This document shows, one piece after another, positions 4,141-6,866 of a stretch of DNA of 6,866 nt. The stretch's first letter is position 1. The number at the start of each line of letters is the position of its first letter. The position numbers and the translations under genes are program-made. The stretch lies in contig JAJZKY010000243.1 of the NCBI GenBank assembly GCA_021803885.1, positions 1-6,866 of the forward strand, given 5' to 3'. The notes beneath the pieces are model-generated. The model made no database searches. It saw only the letters and a program-made list of their open reading frames with translations, and was not told where the DNA came from. The DNA is from Planctomycetota bacterium. GTDB taxonomy: Bacteria > Planctomycetota > Phycisphaerae > WQYP01 > JAJZKY01.

Positions 4141-5864
4141 GACAGCCATCGCAGAATGGGTACATGCTGTAATTCCTCCATGGCCATCAGACGGGCGGAT
4201 ACACCGTAGGCAAGCAGGGCTACCAGCACGGTTACAGGCAAACGCACCCAGGCCCCGAGCAGTCGATGTTCCGGACTCAGCCAGGATAAGGCAGAGAGTC
4301 CCTTGTCCACACTTCCCGCCGCCAACAGCATGATACCTCCGCAAAATAACGCCTTGGCCAGCATCGTGCACAAAGAGGCCAGCCCCAGCCTGCCCAGCCT
4401 CCGGCGCAGAATAAATAGCAGAAGTCCGCATTGGCCTATCGCAGCCAGGCTGGTGCTCGCCGCCAGACCGCCCTCCTGCATAAACCACACCAGAGAAAGA
4501 TTAAGCGTAAAATTCAGCGCCACCATGGCCACTGCCACGCGCATGGGAGTGCGGACATCACGCAGGGCGTAAAACACCCGCAGCAAAATCATTTGCAGTT
4601 CAAAAGCCCATATTCCAGCACAGAACCAGCGGGCCGCCCATACGGCGCGGGCCACATCCCCGGCCGTAACGCGCCCCCCAAAATAAATGGCAGTAATCAA
4701 CAGCGGTGCGATCAGAATCATACCGATGGTCGTGGGCACGCTGATAAACAAGCTCTTGCGCAGGGCCTGTTGCAAAAGTCGCTTGAGCTCCGCAGTGTCA
4801 CCCATGGCCGCCGCCGCCGACATTTTCGGAAACACCGCCGTAGCCGTGGCCACCCCAAACACGCCCACGGGCAGCAGGTAGATGCGCTGCGCCACGGAAA
4901 GCTTGCCCAATGCCCCCGCCAGCATGGGTACATGTACGTGCTGACCCAGAAACAGAAACACCATTTTTCCGCCATGTCCATCGGGCGAAAGCCACCACGC
5001 AATTTGTGAATCCATAAATGTGTTGAGTTGCACCGCAGAAAAACCAATGATCATCGGAAGCATGGGAACCAGCACATCGCGCAGGCCTGCGGCCCGCCAA
5101 TTCCAGCTTGTGCCGATGCCCACTCCGACGCGACGCAGGCTCACCGCCATCAACATCACCTGCAGCATACCCGCCACCAGTACCGCCCCGGCCACCCAGA
5201 AAACACGTTGCGAAATCGGATACGCACTGGTAAACAGCCACACCGGCAGAGCGGCTCCCAGTATCATCAATATATTAACGATTACCGGGGCCAGGGACTG
5301 GGCGGCAAATCTTTCATGCGCGGACGCTACCGTGGCAAAAAACGCGGTTAAACAAATCAGCAGCGAATAAGGCAGCATTAAGGCAATCATGGCCGCGGCC
5401 AGACGATTCGCCGGTAACGTATGCGGTGAAAAAATCGCCGGCACCAGCACCGCATCGCCCAGGATGATGATGACGGCAAACATCATCACCAGCAGCGTGG
5501 CCACCACCCGGGCCAGAAGGTCGGCGGCGGGTTGCCCATGGTCACGACCAACACGCTTGTAAACCGGCAGAAACACTGCGTTCAAGGCCCCCTCGCCAAA
5601 AATACGGCGGAATAAATTGGGAAACTGAAACCCCATCCAGAAAGCCGACCAATCGGTTCCCACACCCAGGTAATAACTGCACGCTTTATCACGCAACAGA
5701 CCAAAGACGCGCGAAACCAGCGTTAAACGCGACATCAAATTCGCATGACCTATGAAACTTTCACCTGGACGATTCGATGGCCGCGCCGTCGGGTCGGTAG
5801 GTGCCGGTCCGGCATCCCGCTGAGCCACTGATGAGGTTCTATCGTCGGGTGTTGCATTTGCCAT
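4122..5864 (-). CDS. murJ: MurJ (MviN), lipid II flippase, 580 aa
   Basis: This polytopic inner-membrane MOP-superfamily protein flips the peptidoglycan precursor lipid II to the periplasmic side. The signature opening SRVFGLLRDKACSYYLG (51-67) and PNLFRRIFGEGALNAVFLPVY (starting at 82) is followed by alternating hydrophobic segments, including 120-144, 154-180, 192-211 and 221-242. The second-half landmark QRIYLLPVGVFGVATATAVFPKMS (starting at 326) is also present. By hand alignment, E. coli Arg18, Arg24, Arg52 and Glu57 correspond to Arg52, Arg58, Arg86 and Glu91 here, whereas Asp39 corresponds to Ser73. It is longer than E. coli MurJ (511 aa) because of a polar Pro/Ala-rich N-terminus (1-42), an insertion around 293-322 and a C-terminal tail. 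The ATG at 5864 is set by AAAGGGG 6 bases upstream; the frame runs open to 6095 inside thiE, but that part is the out-of-frame thiE gene. It is the second gene of a thiE-murJ operon. Confidence 0.95.
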   Translation of the reverse strand: MANATPDDRTSSVAQRDAGPAPTDPTARPSNRPGESFIGHANLMSRLTLVSRVFGLLRDKACSYYLGVGTDWSAFWMGFQFPNLFRRIFGEGALNAVFLPVYKRVGRDHGQPAADLLARVVATLLVMMFAVIIILGDAVLVPAIFSPHTLPANRLAAAMIALMLPYSLLICLTAFFATVASAHERFAAQSLAPVIVNILMILGAALPVWLFTSAYPISQRVFWVAGAVLVAGMLQVMLMAVSLRRVGVGIGTSWNWRAAGLRDVLVPMLPMIIGFSAVQLNTFMDSQIAWWLSPDGHGGKMVFLFLGQHVHVPMLAGALGKLSVAQRIYLLPVGVFGVATATAVFPKMSAAAAMGDTAELKRLLQQALRKSLFISVPTTIGMILIAPLLITAIYFGGRVTAGDVARAVWAARWFCAGIWAFELQMILLRVFYALRDVRTPMRVAVAMVALNFTLNLSLVWFMQEGGLAASTSLAAIGQCGLLLFILRRRLGRLGLASLCTMLAKALFCGGIMLLAAGSVDKGLSALSWLSPEHRLLGAWVRLPVTVLVALLAYGVSARLMAMEELQHVPILRWLSRHQDT

Positions 5865-5870
5865 CCTTGG

Positions 5871-5877
5871 CCCCTTT
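5871..5877 (-). promoter_or_regulatory. murJ ribosome binding site overlapping the thiE stop
   Basis: AAAGGGG on the minus strand (5877 to 5871) lies 6 bases before the murJ ATG, and its first two A are the last two bases of the thiE TAA (5878 to 5876). This arrangement favours translational coupling of murJ to thiE and fixes the murJ start. Confidence 0.7.
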
Positions 5878-6866
5878 AACCCGCGGATGTTGTCCAATAG
5901 TTGCCGGGATTGCCGACGTTTGCCCCCGTTGGCGATCCCGGCCGCAATGTCGCGGTCAATTGACTCTTTATTTTCAGGCACGCAGCCTGCGGATCCTCTG
6001 CCCCAAGCACTGCAGAACACACCGCAACTGCCGTTACGCCGGCAGCGGTCACCGCCCCGATGTTCTCGGCGGTAATGCCTCCGATGGCCATGCACGCGAT
6101 GGGCATTTCCGCCACTGCCGCCTGGGCATAAGCCGGACCCACCACATGGAGTTTAGGCTTGGTTGCCGTGGGAAACATCGGGCCAACACCGATGTAGCTG
6201 GCCCCATCGAGCACCGCCTGGCGGGCTTGCTCAATGGTTTCGGTGGATACACCGATGAAAAAATCGGCTCCGGTAATTTTGCGGGCGTCCGCGCAGGGTA
6301 GATCGCCTTGGCCCAGATGCACACCGTCCGCACCGGCCAGCACCGCAATATCGACGCGGTCATTGACAATGGCTAAAACCCCGGCCGCCCGGCACGCGGC
6401 TACTACCACCCGGGCGCGGTCCAGCAGGGCCGCATCAGCCCAACATTTTTCGCGAAGTTGCACACAGTCCACCCCGCCGGCAAGTATGGCCTCAAGAGTT
6501 TGCTGCCATGGATGACGGCAGAGAGACTCCGTCAGCAATACACACAGCCTTACCCCCGCCAGCCGTTGTTGCTGTTGTTGCCCCCCTGCTGCGCGCAACA
6601 GGCTCTGTTCGACGGTGTATCCGCGATAACGCATCGATTCAAGAGTTCTAGCAGCCCCCGGCCGCATGGTTTTGGCCAGTTCTTCCATCACCCGCAAGGC
6701 TTCCGCCAAACGCTTACCGGCGGCGGCTATCACCTCGGCAAGATTGCGCCGCTCCAATTCATCCACGGCCTTTATACCCGTACCAACATCGCCTATGACA
6801 TCCCGGTAGATAAAACCATCGGCCAAACTCAAGGTTTTCAGAATCTCGGCGAGCTGATGGCGATCG
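5876..6866 (-). CDS. thiE: ThiD2-like/thiamine-phosphate synthase fusion (5' end outside window)
   Basis: The frame is open to the right edge, with 329 residues visible; the true start is beyond 6866. The visible N-terminal part (RDVIGDVGTG at 21-30, then AAGKRLAEALRVMEEL at 48-63 and ESMRYRGYTVEQSLL at 76-90) matches the second half of the ThiD2 domain fused to ThiE in cyanobacteria. Stand-alone ThiD2 proteins are reported HMP-phosphate kinases. A five-glutamine run (96-100) links it to a complete ThiE barrel with DCVQLREK (133-140), AIVNDRVDIAVLAGADGVHLGQGDLP (starting at 165), IGVSTET (204-210), YIGVGPMFPTATKPK (starting at 224) and AIGGITAENI (260-269). ThiE joins HMP-pyrophosphate to thiazole phosphate to make thiamin phosphate in the cytoplasm. 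All key motifs are intact. A roughly 20-residue Gly/Pro/Thr tail follows the barrel. murJ starts 11 bases after the stop. Confidence 0.92.
   Translation of the reverse strand, partial: DRHQLAEILKTLSLADGFIYRDVIGDVGTGIKAVDELERRNLAEVIAAAGKRLAEALRVMEELAKTMRPGAARTLESMRYRGYTVEQSLLRAAGGQQQQQRLAGVRLCVLLTESLCRHPWQQTLEAILAGGVDCVQLREKCWADAALLDRARVVVAACRAAGVLAIVNDRVDIAVLAGADGVHLGQGDLPCADARKITGADFFIGVSTETIEQARQAVLDGASYIGVGPMFPTATKPKLHVVGPAYAQAAVAEMPIACMAIGGITAENIGAVTAAGVTAVAVCSAVLGAEDPQAACLKIKSQLTATLRPGSPTGANVGNPGNYWTTSAG

Noticed and set aside
4431..5009. 192-codon plus-strand frame antisense to murJ
   Set aside because: It is rich in His/Arg/Gln/Pro, as expected for an antisense shadow of a GC-rich gene, and murJ is intact on the other strand.
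5426..5447. Minus-strand GCTGGTGCCGGC followed by six T inside murJ
   Set aside because: The stem is four pairs including a wobble, too short for termination, and it lies within a well-conserved coding region.
5865..6095. Longer murJ start at 6095
   Set aside because: The extra 77 residues are an out-of-frame reading of thiE, rich in Arg/Gly/His. The ATG at 5864 has a strong SD.
6560..6583. Simple-sequence tract (CAA/CAG) in thiE as a possible phase-variable repeat
   Set aside because: The repeats are short, mixed CAA/CAG codons that code an in-frame glutamine linker; triplet changes would not shift the frame.

Overview
The window reads as chromosomal DNA of a mid-to-high-GC Gram-negative-type bacterium. 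I infer a member of the Planctomycetota, possibly near the Phycisphaerae. The reasons are the style of MurJ (long polar N-terminus and a 'PNLFRRIFGEGA' block), the ThiD2-like/ThiE fusion, and a small conserved-hypothetical protein of a kind I associate with planctomycetes. This is recognition from memory and was not searched.

Layout, left to right. Bases 1-127 are the right part of a structured repeat that begins outside the window. It stops 9 bases past the 3' end of a leftward gene for a 155-residue conserved hypothetical protein (137-604). A divergent promoter region (about 605-865) separates that gene from a rightward gene for a single REC-domain response regulator with an unrecognised C-terminal half (866-1825). 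That gene carries a textbook-looking intrinsic-terminator sequence inside its coding region. The 514-base gap 1826-2339 holds a terminator-like hairpin, a second small hairpin, a complete 165-bp copy of the repeat (1956-2120) with near-perfect terminal inverted repeats and a possible TTA target duplication, a weak promoter candidate and a perfect 12-bp palindrome. Next come a dihydroorotate-dehydrogenase-like flavoprotein (2340-3398, TTG start) and a universal stress protein (3525-4088), probably co-transcribed. Converging on them from the right is a thiamin/cell-wall operon: a ThiD2-like/ThiE fusion (5876 to beyond the window edge) followed by the lipid II flippase MurJ (4122-5864), whose ribosome binding site overlaps the thiE stop codon.

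The housekeeping genes (thiE, murJ) are intact and ordinary. The most interesting signal is the repeat. The two copies differ at 5 of 127 bases. One change lies in a hairpin loop, and the other four lie in predicted stems where they keep or improve base pairing. That suggests selection on a folded RNA or DNA structure rather than on a protein. The second most interesting signal is the terminator-like hairpin and T tract between the receiver and the unknown C-terminal half of the response regulator. No CRISPR array, tRNA, rRNA, transposase or phage gene was seen.
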